NCBI RefSeq assembly: GCF_016920785.2
Contig: NW_024609944.1
Location: forward strand, 620,001-684,000
DNA from: Ixodes scapularis
Lineage: Eukaryota; Arthropoda; Arachnida; Ixodida; Ixodidae
Length of the DNA: 64,000 nt
Reading direction: 5' to 3'
This document shows positions 32,480 through 44,524 of the stretch, piece after piece. A model generated the notes under the pieces. It worked only from the letters and a program-made list of their open reading frames with translations. It made no database searches and was not told the origin of the DNA. The number at the start of each line of letters is the position of its first letter. Within the stretch, counting starts at the first letter, position 1. The translations under genes were made by a program, and so were the position numbers.

Positions 32480-32960
32480 GTCTCAAATCGCCACATTTGA
32501 AACTGGAAAAACCTGCGGGATAATTTTTCTATGTTTATTTTTTAACATCACGCATTGTCGCAACGGTTCACGTACTTCGCGGCATCTCTGCTTCAACTTA
32601 GAATGAACCGCAGCACATGCTACGGGCTCTATTGGCCTATCAGGCGCCAAAAAGGTTGCGATGCTGCGCGGGAGATGCGCCAAGCACTAGAACGGCTCCG
32701 GTCCGCAGGCGTTTGCAAGGTCTCAACGACAAAGCAGCAACTTGCGACAGCAGTGAGCTAACGGTGCTCGGAATTCCCACGCTCACATTGGAGAAGAGCG
32801 AGCGCGGTCGGCCAGATCGAGGAGCAGTGGGTTCTCATGTCGCGATTGCTAAGCCGTTGCTCTGTCTTGCACCGACATTCAAAACAGCTCGCTCGAGGCG
32901 GCATGCGGGCCAAATACACGAGTCTATAGCGCGATATAGTGTCATTACAACGTGTAAAAA
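32480..32960. repeat. Block B (copy 1), inverted relative to 38050-38470
   Basis: The segment around 32762-32830 (GCTCACATTGG, GCGAGCGCGGTCGGCCAGAT) is found reverse-complemented at about 38163-38250, and similarity extends to the GCAGCATCGCAAC stretch. Divergence is substantial. Confidence 0.7.
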
Positions 32961-33439
32961 GTAGTGCTCACCTCGACAGGGGCGCAAGCAGCGGCGCTAT
33001 GTCCGTCGACGCCAACGTCGAGTACGACAAAATAAGCAATAAAAACACTTTTTAACACCCCAAAAAAATATTTAATTACTTAATCGTGAATATTTTACCA
33101 CCTTAGGGACGTCCTATTACCTCACTGTACAGCAAATTTCTCAAATATGCAGACGCTATTCCTGATATTTTTCTTCTTTTACTATTCTGCGATATGATAA
33201 GTCGTTAGCACGTTCGAGCCCAAAACCCCTCCATGTGCTGTAATCGTTTCGTCAGATTTGCGTTTTTTTTAACTTCAGCTTTGGGGATCTTTGCATCTGT
33301 GCTGAATTTATGATTACATCGTTTAAGAAATGGTACAGTTTTTGTTACATTTACAAACCCTCGCGAAACAAAAAATCTGTTTTAGCGTGCTGCGAAATAT
33401 ACGGCACAGCTTTTTTCTGAGTAATATTTTTGTCTGTGT
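32961..33439. other. Unassigned spacer
   Basis: AT-rich, no feature recognised. Confidence 0.35.
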
Positions 33440-33600
33440 GATTTCAGTTTATTTGGGGACATCGTGCGCAGAAAGAAGGCGCAGTTATTTTTGCATTTGT
33501 TTTAGAGTGTGGGTTTTACGGCGTAAAACATAGCATCATACCTCCAGTTCTTGGTTAACATTTGGTAAGGGCAGTTCCTTTGGGACTCCAAAAACTATCT

Positions 33601-33731
33601 CGGCGAGAACTTTTCTTGGCAATGCAGTGGAAAGGAGGAGAGCCCGCGCACAGCTTTATTCAGGGCTCAAAATGGGAGAAAGAGCGCGGGCCTGTATCTT
33701 CCACTGCACTGCCAAGAAAAGTTGTCACCGA
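33601..33731. mobile_element. Foldback element, about 131 bp
   Basis: AACTTTTCTTGGCAATGCAG (33609-33628) pairs with the complement near 33700-33724. The matching position in block C copy 2 lacks it, so it inserted after the duplication. Confidence 0.7.
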
Positions 33732-34739
33732 GTAGCCGTCGTGCTGCTGTCCTGTTCACTCGGTATTGACAGCAGAGTAGACGCTATGCGTATTTTAGGC
33801 CAAGCGTGTCTCCGGTTACGGTCACGTGACTATAGTCTCCAAGCGGGTCACAAGGGGCAGAGCACGGCACCTGCCTGAAGTACACTGCTTGGTAGAGCAC
33901 TCACATAGCATCCATTGCACTATCAACTTTGGGACGAACCCACAAAAGTATCCACTGACAAATCCTCTAGCTGTCTTCATTGTTCGGACGACCCTCGAAG
34001 AAAGCCTTCAGTGGGCGCACCCGCCTGGGGACCTTGAGGAAGCAGGATGCAGGCGACATGCTGGAGGGAGGGGAATGTTTCCTCCTCACCTCTCCAGCAA
34101 CCCATCTGCTTCACCCTACCAGCATTCCTTTCCCTGGCCCTGAGCTGCGGCCTGTGTGGCTCAGTGTTTGAAAAGTCCTACGCGTATATCGGCAACAAAC
34201 GATTTCTTTGAAGAAGTCAGAAATTCTCGTGATGTGGTTTGGTTCGGCAAATGACAGCTTGTACCGCGTCGTGTTGAATCTTCACGGAGCCCTACCATCT
34301 CGTTCGTGTGTGTACGTGGTTGTTCTCCAGTGCCCATATCAACGAATATCTCGGAATACATCTTTCAAGTCCGCTAGTATTTCGGTAAGTGCACGGCAAC
34401 CTGCTTGTTGGCAACGAGTGATCGCTGTTCTACGGGTACTCTTCCAGATTATCTATAGAAGTAGGCAGTGTCTATTCTCCCGGCAGCCGGGAGAACAATT
34501 TTTCCGAAATTCTACCCAGAATCCCCTCCCACCAGCTGCATGCATAAAGTCATGCAACTCCAGGTAGAATACTGACTTTCTTGTTCTCCCGGGTGTTCGT
34601 GGAAACACGTTTCATAGACAACCTTTCATGAACACACGTTTCAAGGCCACGTTTTGTCGACACTAACATATCAGCGACACTCGCTATGCGAATCGCACGC
34701 TGCGGGGAAGTTTTCTCGCGGAAGTGGATAATCTGCCGG

Positions 34740-35500
34740 CAGCCCGGGACCCATTTTATACGAGACCCCATTTTGGATCTCGTATAAAACGAATTGTGAA
34801 AACGGCTATTTGAAGCTATAGAGTAGCTCACTGGTAAGGTGTCGGTCTCATACACAGCGGAACCCTGAGTCAATCTACCAGTGTGGTCTTATTTTTTTTT
34901 TTTTCGAACATTTTATAAGCTGTTGACAATATTTACAACATCTTTTTTTTTATGATTAACACTGAAAAAAACGAATCGTGTGCACGAAACTTCGCTGAAG
35001 TAAATGATATGGGACTGCGCCCTTCCCGGGGATGAACGGAGAACGTAGCTCGGGGGAAACAAATTCCGCCAGTTTCGGACGGCGCGTGTATTACTCGGAC
35101 GACGCGTGTATCACAGTCTGCGGCTGATCATTAGAAAAAATATTAATCCAATTGTCCCACCTTTACACGCCGCTTCCCAGAGGCCCGCCGGCGGTCCAAG
35201 CTTCGCTGTCCTCCATTCACCCCCCGAAAGGGAGTCTCATACCATTTAATTCAGCGAACTTTCGTTGACAACATTAATTTTTTTACAGTGCTAATTGTAA
35301 AAAAAGAAATGTCGTAGGTATCGCCAAACGCATAGAAGAAAAAAAAGTAATCTCACACTGACGATTAAACCAGGGTCCCGCCGCATAAGAGACGGACACC
35401 CTACTAGGGTGTTACCCTACAGCCTCAAATATTTGTTTTCACAATTCGTTTTATACGAGACCCAATAGGAGGTAACTGCCGGCATTTTTTTCCCCCGGGC
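34740..35500. mobile_element. Composite foldback with tRNA-like arms
   Basis: TCTCGTATAAAACGAATTGT (34778-34797) reappears inverted at 35442-35461, and tRNA-like sequences follow inward on both sides (GTAGCTCACTGGTAAGGTGT at 34831-34850; a diverged inverted partner at about 35375-35430). A 12-bp hairpin lies at 34755-34789. Block C copy 2 lacks the segment. Confidence 0.6.
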
Positions 35501-36030
35501 TATTGTGCCGGCGGTAGAATATCCACTTCCTTTTTTCGCGGGTTTGTCACCGGCCGACAGAACCGTCCACGCAGCTTCGCGGCGACGTTCTGCGACGGTT
35601 CATGACGAGAATGTTAACCCACGTGTCCCACCCTACATGCCATTTGCTGCAACAATTTGGGGTAACTTGTTACAAGAAAAAAAAAAAGCTAATTATAATA
35701 TTTTGTAAAACAATCTGCTGATGAAACAGCGTGTCAATAAAACGATCTGTCAATGAAACGTCATTCGATGAACCGATGCCACCGCCAATCATAGGCGTCT
35801 GTCAGGAGAATTTTGGGGAAAATAATTTTACAGCTGCCGGGAGAACAGACAATATGGCCTAGAATTACCCCGGTTCTGTTTGCTTCGCAATCTTTTTAGC
35901 TGTATAAAAGCTTAGCAGTAAATCTTTGCATTTCGCAGATCGCTTGCACGTTTGTACCAATCTACGGAACATGCTGTGTATAATAAACTTCTATGGAGTT
36001 TTAAGATAATATTTTGTGTCTGTTTTGCTG

Positions 36031-36489
36031 CCTGTTTACAAACTCATACGCGAGTACTTTTTTACGTGTTTCCTTCGTGTATAAATAGGCTAATTCAGCT
36101 CGGGACGTTTTAAATGAGTTTGAAATATCCAACCTTCCAGACGATACCCATTCAGGGTTAACGAATAATTCGCATGGGTGTCAGATGCTAGCTCGAGAGC
36201 GATTCATTTCAGCAAGCATTTGTCAGCGGAGGGATGCCGCGGCTAGGCTTCTGCTAGAACAAGTGAGCCAGCACTGCGTTTCGTGGCTTGATCGCGTCTG
36301 TTCATTTGCTTGTGCATGATATATTCAGTTATTTAGTTCAGAAAGAGCTAATAGTGGCCAGTCATCCTTGACTTCGCGACGACTTGGTTGGGGTTGCGGA
36401 AGAACGTTTAGTCCATTGTCAGCCAAGCTCTTCAAAACATCGCGATGCTACTGAAACAAGTGAACTTAATTATGTAAAGCCTTGGCCCA
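36031..36489. other. Unassigned spacer
   Basis: No feature recognised. Confidence 0.35.
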
Positions 36490-36975
36490 TTCACAACGCG
36501 CTGCTTGGGAGTGTGCTTTACTAAGACCAATGTGGGTTTGAAAGCGTTGATCTTCACCTTTGGATCTTTTCGTTGATGCCATCAGCGCGAAGCTAAAAAT
36601 TGAAGAATCGGCAGCTTAAAAAATGGCGGTGAAGTTGCTGCCAGGGTTTTGCGACAAGAGAGGCGGCAGGAAGAGGCGTTCGGGAGCCGTAATGGCTCCC
36701 AGCTCCAGGACTCGCCCCAGGACCCTCCCCGGGACCAGGCATAGGCTCCCCGCCGAGCCTCCTTCCCTAGCCCCTTTCAATAAAAGTAAAAAAAAAATAT
36801 TATTTGATCTTGAATTAGTCATTTGAACGCCAGATAAAATAGTGCATAGACCAAGCACAGGAGGACCTTGACATTTGTGCCCAGAACGTTTTTTTGCAGT
36901 GGGCTACTAATGCAAAGCAGGCTAAGGGATCCTAAAACCCAATGTTGGAATAACCAGGATTTAAACGCATTGCCA
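36490..36975. repeat. Block D (copy 1)
   Basis: Highly similar to 43360-43838 throughout, from GCTGCTTGGGAGTGTGCTTT to CCAGGATTTAAAC. Contains a GC-rich stretch ending in CCCTTTCAATAAAAG and an A run (36777-36800), which looks like the 3' end of a retrocopied transcript captured before duplication. Confidence 0.85.
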
Positions 36976-37830
36976 CCCCAGGCAGCACACGATATTGGGC
37001 CAACATTGGAATTGATGGGACAAAGAATGGCCCAACAATGGCCCAACTGAGCCATGTGTTTACCAATATTGGAATTACCTGGGCCAATAATGGACTATCA
37101 TAGCCAATGTTTTTCCAATATTGGTGATGCACTGGAATAAGATGTGCAATATTGGACTGTGAAAGCCAATGGCTTGCCAATATTGGATAAATGCTGGCAT
37201 AACCTGTCCAATATTGGACTGTCAAAGCCAATGGTTTTCCAATATTGGATATATGCTGGCATAAGTTATCCAATATTGGACTGCCAAAGCCAATGGCTTT
37301 CCAATATTGGATATATACTGGCATAACCTGTCCAATATTGGACTGTCAAAGTCAATGGTTTTCCAATATTGGATATATGCCGGCATAAGTTATCCAACAT
37401 TGGACTCTCAAAGCCGATAGGTTTCCGATATTGGATATATGCTGGCATAAACTGTACAATATTGGACTGTCATAGTCAATGGCTTTCCAATATTGGATAC
37501 ATGCCAGCATTAGCTGTCCAATATTGGACTGTTAGAGCCAATGGCTTTCCAATATCGGATGCATGCTGGCGTAAGCTGGTCAATATTCAACTGTCAAAGC
37601 CAACAGCTTTCCAAGATCAACTCATGCTGGCATAAGCTGGTCCAATAGTGGACTGTAAAGCCAATTTGGATTTCCAATTTTGGAAGTATGCTGACTTGTG
37701 CTGGTCATATTGCACTGCCAAGGCCAAGGGCTTTCTAATATTGAATGTATGCTGTCATATGCTGTTCAATATTGGAGTGTTAAAGCCACAACTTCCAGTA
37801 TTGGAAATACAGGGATGAAACTGGGCAAAG
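36976..37830. repeat. Tandem array III: about 61-bp period
   Basis: Starts CCAGGCAGCACACGATATTGGG. Units of 61-62 bp share GTCCAATATTGGACTGTCAA and TTTCCAATATTGGATATATG; about 13 units, diverging toward the right. CCAATATTGG, a perfect palindrome, occurs twice per unit. Confidence 0.9.
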
Positions 37831-38049
37831 CAGCTTTGGAGAATTTTTGGGAGCAGAAAAAAACTATTTTTATGCAGGCTAGCAACAAAAACGAGGTCTT
37901 GGAGCAAGTTGGGGCCAGCATTCGCCAGTTTTAAGAATTAAAATAGAGGCTAAATGTCACCTGGTTTTCAAAACTCAATGAAATATGGCATATAGATAAC
38001 TTAATCAATGGGAACTCAACAGTGGTTTAATTAACCTTTTATTTGAAAC
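37831..38049. other. Unassigned spacer
   Basis: No feature recognised between array III and block B copy 2. Confidence 0.35.
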
Positions 38050-38470
38050 ATTTTTCACAAACTTACATGAAAATTAGACAAATCATATAAAGCAAAACTG
38101 CACGACAGTGCGACACTTGATGGAACCAACTTGCAAAGTGGTAAAAGTAAGCAAACAGATACATGTATACTGCGCCTCGATCTGGCCGGCCGCGCTCGCT
38201 CTGCGGAAATGTGAGCGTGGGACTCTCGAGCCCCGTTAGCTTACTGATGCTGCAAGACGCTACTTTGTTGTCGCGAATCATTTGCCCTTCGAACGGTCGC
38301 GAAGCCGTTGCGCCCGGCGTACCCTACGCAGCATATTTCAGAAACTGTTCGCGCAGCATCGCAATCTTCTTACTGCGAGCGTCGGTGATTCATCGTGTGT
38401 TGAAAGTCGGACGATGTGCTGTTCGAGGTGTCTTTTATGTGCAACTCTTTCGTAAAAAAATTTGAAGCTT
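38050..38470. repeat. Block B (copy 2), inverted relative to copy 1
   Basis: CGATCTGGCCGGCCGCGCTC at 38172-38191 matches the complement of 32797-32816. The order of blocks B-C is kept, but B is flipped. Confidence 0.7.
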
Positions 38471-38554
38471 AAAAACGCGAACCTAACAGTGTACAAACAG
38501 TTTTAAATTTATTGATAAAAAAATATATTTATATATTTATAGATATATTTGTGT

Positions 38555-40165
38555 ACATCGTGCGCAAAAAATAGTCGCGCTTAGTTCTTCATTCTAAATT
38601 ATAATGTAAGTTATACGACGCAAAACATACTGTCGTCACACTTGCCCCGTTTAGAACCACTTTTGGACTGGACAGTTTCTTTAGAAGTTCGAAAGCTGAC
38701 CTTCAAAGAGCTGTCCTGTTAAATCGGTAATGACAGCAAGGTAGACGCTATGCGTGTTTAAGGCCAATTCTGTCTCCGGTTAGGGTCACGTGACTACTGT
38801 CTCAAAGCTGGCGATAAGGCAGAGCACGGAACCTGCCTAAAGCACAAGGTCACGCATAACTTCTACTGCATTATCAACCTTGGGTAGAAGTGACAAATTC
38901 TCTCGCTCCGTTCATTATTGAGATGCCCCTGAAGATAAGCCTTTGTAAGCGCACCCCATCCCCGTTCTGGCCTGCTTGCTTTGTACTCCATCTCTTTTTT
39001 TTCTCTCTCTCCCTAAGCTGAAGGCGCGGTTGCTGTGCCTACTCGCCGGACTTGAATCCGCTCTCTGTGCGCGGGTAACGGCAGAAGTGTGATCATGTGG
39101 TTTGACGGATGACACATTACCCGTCGACAAACTCGGAATGCCTGCGTCGCAAGGACCGGGCCTACTTTCGCGCGTGATGCGGCCTGCGGGGTGCAGGCCC
39201 GCTGTGGATTTCGCTTCTGTGGTAAATGGTATCTCGTTCGAAAAGTCCTACCCGTGTCGATTTCTTCAAAGAGGCCCAAGACATTCTTGTGAACAGTTTA
39301 GTGTCCGGTTCGGCAAATGGCAGCGTGTGCTACATTGCGTTGAATCTTCACGGATCACTTCCTTGTAGTTTTGTGTTCGAGTGGTTGTTCTGCAGTGCCC
39401 CTGTTGACATATAAGTCGGATTACATCTTTCAAGTCCAGTATTTTCGAAGTAAGTGCGCTGCAACCTACTTGATGATCATTGTCCGTTCTTGTATGGGCA
39501 ATCTTCCGGATAACCTCTAGAATCGGGCATTGCCTATCTCCTGGCAGCTGGGAGAATAATTTTCCCGCAATCTTACCGACAGTCGCCTGCCATTATCTGT
39601 CTGAAATAATGTCAGAACCGCAGGTAGAATACTGACTTTTTTATTCTACCTGCGCTTCGCAAAAACACGTTTCGTTGCCACCTTTCTAGTCGACATTTAC
39701 GTTTCATCGACATTCGTTACGCGAATTGCGCGCTGTAGGGGCATTTCGTCGCGCGTGTATTCCTGAGGCGCGTGCTCACCGAACCAGCCCACCCTTTCAG
39801 GCCGCTTCATGCTAATCTGAAGCGGTTCATTGCAACAAAAAAACAAGAAAAGAAAACATATTTTGAGTTTTTTATGAAACATCGCGTGTTGATGAAACGA
39901 TATGTCTATGAAATGTAGTTCGATGAACTGATTGCACCGCCAATGAGGGGCGACTAGTGGTAGAATTTTGGCGAAACAATTCTGTCAGCTGCCGGGAGAC
40001 TGGACACTACCCAAGAATTACCACGGTTGTTGCTTGCTCTGCAGTCTTTTTAAATGTATCACAGTTGAGTAGTACCTCTTCACATATTACGAATTGCTGA
40101 GATTGTGCTTGTCTACAGAATAAGCTGTGTGTAATAAACTCTTAGGAGATTTCAAAACAATCCCT
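38555..40165. repeat. Block C (copy 2)
   Basis: Same anchors as 33440-36030 but without its two young foldbacks. Internal inverted ends CTGGCAGCTGGGAGAATAAT (39541 on) and CAGCTGCCGGGAGACT (39988 on) are present. Ends with GTGTAATAAACTC. Confidence 0.75.
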
Positions 40166-40239
40166 TGTGTCTGTTTACCTTCCTTTTTGCAAACAACTTG
40201 GCGAGGGCACTTGCAAAGAGCTGGGCGATAACTACGGTG

Positions 40240-41035
40240 GCCAAAAATCAGCATGACGGCCAATATTATATCGGGTCGCGCTTCAGTGTTGTCCAATATT
40301 ACGCCGGTCTTCGCCAATGTGGGAGCACCTTGGCTGGAACCATGGTTTAGCGATGGCCCAATATTGGCGCCAATGATGGGGCCGACATCGGCTGGAACGA
40401 TGGCTGAACATTGGCCCAACATTGGCACCGATCACTAGGCCAACATTGGAAAGGGTAGCGCTTCCAATATTGTCCAATATTGCGGCCGGGCTTTGCCAAT
40501 GTTAGGCCAATGTCGGACCGACATTGGTGTGCTGCCTGGGATCATTGCATAGCCAACATTAAAGATGTGGCATTAACATTGGGACATGCCAATGAATTAG
40601 CTTGACTCCCAATAACGGCCTATTCAATGAACGAACTTGTATGCCAATGATGGCAGACCCATTGAATTAGTGTGAAAGCCAAAATTGGCATAGCCAATGA
40701 CATAGTGTGGATGCCAATGATTGCTGAAATATTGGTTTAACGACGGCCCAACAATGGTGCCAATGATGGCTGGAAAGTTGGTTAAAGGATGGCCTTACAT
40801 TGGTGCCATTGATGGCTGGAACATTGGTTGAACGGTGGCCCAACGTTTGTGCCAATGACGGCTGGAACACTGGTTGAACGATGGGCCACCGTTGGTGCGA
40901 AGGGCTGGGACAACATTGGAAGAAGTTGCGCTTGGCCAGAATGCCAATGTTGGACCAACATCTGGCGCCAGTGTTTGTCATTGTTGGCCCAATGTAGGTC
41001 CAACATTGTTGTGTTGCCCGGGAACCTACCCAGAC
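40240..41035. repeat. Block E (copy 1): 46-bp minisatellite element ending GCTGCCTGGG
   Basis: Units of about 46 bp share GCTGGAACATTGGTTGAACG and GTGCCAATGA(C/T)GG. Termini GTGTGCTGCCTGGG at 40533-40546 and GTGTTGCCCGGG at 41021-41032 are inverted versions of the shared CCCAGGCAGCACAC end. 40545-41035 is homologous to 43845-44322. Confidence 0.8.
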
Positions 41036-41139
41036 AGCACACGACGTCGGGCCAACATTGGTATTCAATTGCCAAAACAATGGTCCAGTGTTGGGCCAAT
41101 GTGGCCATCGCAGAACCAATATTGGTGCTACATTGGAAT
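41036..41139. repeat. Left end of a minisatellite element
   Basis: ACCCAGACAGCACACGACGT at 41035-41054 begins a new element directly after the inverted terminus of block E, then passes into block A copy 2. Confidence 0.7.
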
Positions 41140-42590
41140 ATACTGGCCAACGTTGGCCTGACTTGACCAATGGCTCACCAACGTTGGTAATCGATTGGCT
41201 TAGGCTGGCCAACATTGGCCCACCTCAGCCAATGGCTTACCAACGTTGGCAATCGATTGGTTTAGACTGGCCAACATCGGCCAACCTCAGCCAATGGCTT
41301 AGCAACGTTGGCAATTGGTTGGCTTAGGTTGGCCACCATTGGCCTGTCTTAGCCGACTGGTTACGAACATTGGTAATCAATTGGCTTAGGCTGGCCAACA
41401 TTGGTCTATGTTAGCCAATGAGTTGCCATCATTGGTAATCGATTGCCTAAGACAGGCCAATGTTGGCCAGCTTAAGTCAATCAATTACCGACATTGGTAA
41501 TCGATTGACTTAGGCTGGGCAACACTGGCCTGTCTTAGCCAGTGGCTTACCAATGTTATTTATAATTGGCTTAGTTCTTTTAATGTGCTGATCGCGCACG
41601 CTGAGAACAATCTCTAGCTATGCCTCCAGGGGGAACGAATATTCTTCTGTTTTCACACGCAGAGCAAGTTAGCAACTGAATTAGGACGCTGTATGCATTG
41701 CGAGCTGTAGCAAGTTTGAACATCCACGCAGAAAAAAACGGCGTTCGGTGACAGGTTAAAAATAATCGCTGGGGAGGAGGTCGACTCCTCCTGATCTTTC
41801 GATCTACAAATATGGAAAGATATGGGAGGAGCTTCTACCACCTGTCACCGACTATAACTAACACACGTCGTCCCAAAACTGATAGTAATGCTTAGTAAAT
41901 TCCACACGAAGTACAAAATGCACGCTTCCTTCGATTTGTGTATATGTTTATACTGCAAAAAGCGTAGTGCCTCTTCTCTTATGCCCATTTAGCGACGCAG
42001 CCGGAAAACCTTTCCAAAGAGGGGGGGGGGGGGGAGGCAGGGTTCAACCCCGAAATTTCCACCCACCTCCCCAACCTAGGACACGGGTGTATTGTCAGCT
42101 GTATGTGATCCTGAAAATCTCAAGGCAACCCGCTTTGCTGAGCCGCAAAACGCGGCCTATAATTCAGACTGAACCGGACAATATTAAAATATAAATAAAA
42201 AGCACTAATAATTTTAGCAAAAAAATAAAACCTTAAACAAATATCCAGCGACTGATTAGGCAATTACATGTCTTCACGAATAAAAAATTGCGTTGAATTA
42301 ACATCTCGAACACCGTATATTTGAGGTAGGAGGTGACATAAAGCTGATGCGCATTTCAATCTCCAAAGAAAGGTTATCACGCAACATAAAACAGAAGAAG
42401 CTGAGCATTATGCCTGCTTGCCCAAAAATGACTTCAAAGTGCGTACAAAATATGGCAACTGCAGTACTGACTACGGTAGTGACAACGCCCTCAGAAATAT
42501 AAGCTGTAATAGAGCCAACGGGTTACCAAAGTTGACAATCGATTGGTTTAAGCTGGCCACCAATCGCCAGTGGCCTACCAACGTTGGTAA
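41140..42590. repeat. Block A (copy 2)
   Basis: Same structure as 30180-31740: 60-bp units, a non-repetitive core (41590-42490) with a G-run near 42020, then more units. A SINE interrupts its last unit at 42599. Confidence 0.85.
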
Positions 42591-42598
42591 TTGATTGG

Positions 42599-42895
42599 GA
42601 TCGGTGGCCGAGTGGGCTCAAGCGCACACCCAGCTCGACGCGCGTGGAGTGGAAGCTCGCGCTACAGAACCTAGGGATCCTGGGCTCGAGCCCCACGCCT
42701 GCCCGTTTCGATCTGGATGAGCATCGTACCGGCGTGCGGTCGTGTATCACTACTGCGTGGTGCACGTTAAAGACCCCAGGCTAGCAGTTGTACTGCACTG
42801 GCTGAATTGCTCATCTACAGCGTGTGACTCGTCGCAACTTTAATGGCAGACCAACTACACTCTGTATAAATATCCACACAACCCCCCCAATTATT
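42599..42895 (+). mobile_element. tRNA-derived SINE, about 297 bp
   Basis: It is flanked by TTGATTGG at 42591-42598 and 42896-42903, and without it the 60-bp unit is continuous. The head has an A box TGGCCGAGTGGG (42605-42616) and a B box GGCTCGAGCCC (42683-42693), like a Leu or Ser tRNA. The body has GTGCACGTTAAAGACCCCAG (42760-42779), close to a central domain I recall from several invertebrate SINEs. No A tail is visible. RNA polymerase III would transcribe it and a LINE would copy it. Confidence 0.8.
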
Positions 42896-42914
42896 TTGAT
42901 TGGCTTAGTCTGGT

Positions 42915-43350
42915 GTGATGAGCGATCCCGCGACCAGCCGAAGAGGACGAGAAAGACGAAGACGAGGTGGGGGCATGCGAGGAGCGCGAGAGGGGACTCG
43001 GGCGGTTGACAAAGGACGGTGCAGACGCGACCAGGCCGGACATCCGTCGGCGTGACCAGACGTCAAGAGGCCCGACCCACAACCCACTTCTCACGCAGTC
43101 CGGGCGCCAACCTTCCGGAGGTAGACAAGACTGCATGCGTGGCGCAGTTGAACACCCGCTGCCACTCCGTGCCACAGACGTTCTGGGCCTGACTCAAGCC
43201 TTCGGCCAACGCCCAACTGCCTCGTCACTACGTCCGGACCTCGGCCCTGACGTCGTAGACCCCTGATCATCGGCTACCACGGGTGCTACGCCGCAAGGAC
43301 TGAAAAGTCGTGAGCGAGGGACTTTTTAGGGGACACTCAAACCTTAACAT
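42915..43350. other. GC-rich insertion of unknown kind
   Basis: Block A copy 2 breaks at about 42914 and block D copy 2 starts near 43360. The GC-rich interval begins TGTGATGAGC; GACTGAAAAGTC lies near 43300 and its right end is TTAACA. It could be a solo LTR, but no target duplication or second copy is visible. Confidence 0.35.
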
Positions 43351-43359
43351 TTGTTGAAG

Positions 43360-43838
43360 CGCTGCTTGGGAGTGTGCTTTACTAAGACCAATGTGGGTTT
43401 GAAAGCGTTGATCTTTGACCTTTGGATCTTTTCGTAGATGCCATTAGTGCGAAGCTAACAATTGAAGAATCGGCAGCTTAAAAATGGTGCTGAAGTGACT
43501 GCCAGGGTGTTGCGACAGGGAAGGCTGCAGGAAGAGGCGTTCGGAAGCCGTAATGGCTCCCCAGCACCAGGACTCGCCCCAGGACCTTCCCCAGGACCAG
43601 GCACAGGCTCCCCGCTGAGCTTCCTCCCTAGCCCCTTTCAATAAAAGTTCCGAAAAAAGCATTGATTGATCTTGAATCAGTCATTTGCTCGCCAGATAAA
43701 ATAGTGCACAGACAAAGCATAGGAGGACCTTGCCATTTGTGCCCAGAATGTTTTTCTTGCAGTGGGCTGCTAATCAGAAACAGGCCAGGGGTTCTTAAAA
43801 CCCAATGTTGGAATAACCAGGATTTAAACACATTGCCA
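43360..43838. repeat. Block D (copy 2)
   Basis: Matches 36490-36975 with scattered substitutions and small indels, including the CAATAAAAG end. Unlike copy 1 it is followed by block E rather than array III. Confidence 0.85.
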
Positions 43839-43844
43839 TCATGG

Positions 43845-44322
43845 CATAGCCAGCATTAAAGATATGGCATTAACACTGGGACATGCCAATGAATCAGCTT
43901 GACTGCCGATAACGGCCTATTCAATGATTGAACTTGTATACCAATAACGGCATAGCCATTGAATTAGTGTGAGAGCCAAAATTGGCATAGCCCATGACAT
44001 AGTGTAGATGCCAACGATGGCTGAAATATTGGTTTAACGATGGCCTAAAAAATGTGCCAATGATGGCTGGATCATTGGTTGAACGATGGCCCAACGTTGG
44101 CGCCAATGACGGCTGGAATGTTCGTTGAACGATGGCCCAACGTTGGTGCCAATGATGGCTGGAACATTGGTTGAACGATGGCCCAACGTTGGTGCCAATG
44201 GCTGGGCCAACATTGGAAGAAGTTTCGCTCGGCCAGAATACCAATGTTGGACCAACCTCCGGAGCCAGTGTTTGCCATTGTTGGCCCAATGTAGGTCCAA
44301 CATTGGTGTGCTGCCTGGGTAG
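43845..44322. repeat. Block E (copy 2)
   Basis: Homologous to 40545-41035, starting CATAGCCAGCATTAAAGATA and ending GTGTGCTGCCTGGGT at 44307-44321. Contains four clear 46-bp units. Confidence 0.85.
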
Positions 44323-44524
44323 TTCTATATGATAAAGCTTCTATGTGAGATAAAGAAACGGAGCAAGTTCTTCCTGTCGGAAGATATTGATGCTTCAAAG
44401 AAAGAAAAAAAAACGCGTTCGTCGTGATCATGCCGTTCTAATAAACTGCTGAAGCCTCACAAAAGAAGATGACAAATTTGTCAGTTTAATCGAGTCTGTA
44501 AAGTGTAAAGGCTGATATTGGGGG

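Larger units (their letters stand above)
33440..36030. repeat. Block C (copy 1), with internal inverted ends
   Basis: Homologous to 38555-40165: matching anchors are ACATCGTGCGCA, GTAGACGCTATGCGT, CTCCGGTTA(C/G)GGTCACGTGACTA, CATCTTTCAAGTCC and GCTGCCGGGAGA. The part 34465-34515 (CCCGGCAGCCGGGAGAACAA) is inverted at 35810-35860, so a foldback lies inside. Two younger foldbacks (33601-33731 and 34740-35500) are absent from copy 2. It ends with TAATAAACTTCT like a transcript end. Confidence 0.75.

Noticed and set aside
35945..36020. Host gene 3' end because of TAATAAACTTCT
   Set aside because: A similar end is in block C copy 2 and no upstream coding exon is recognisable; a repeat-borne signal is more likely.
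42915..43350. Solo LTR
   Set aside because: Kept only as an unknown insertion: no target duplication, no second copy and no LTR-type internal signals could be seen.
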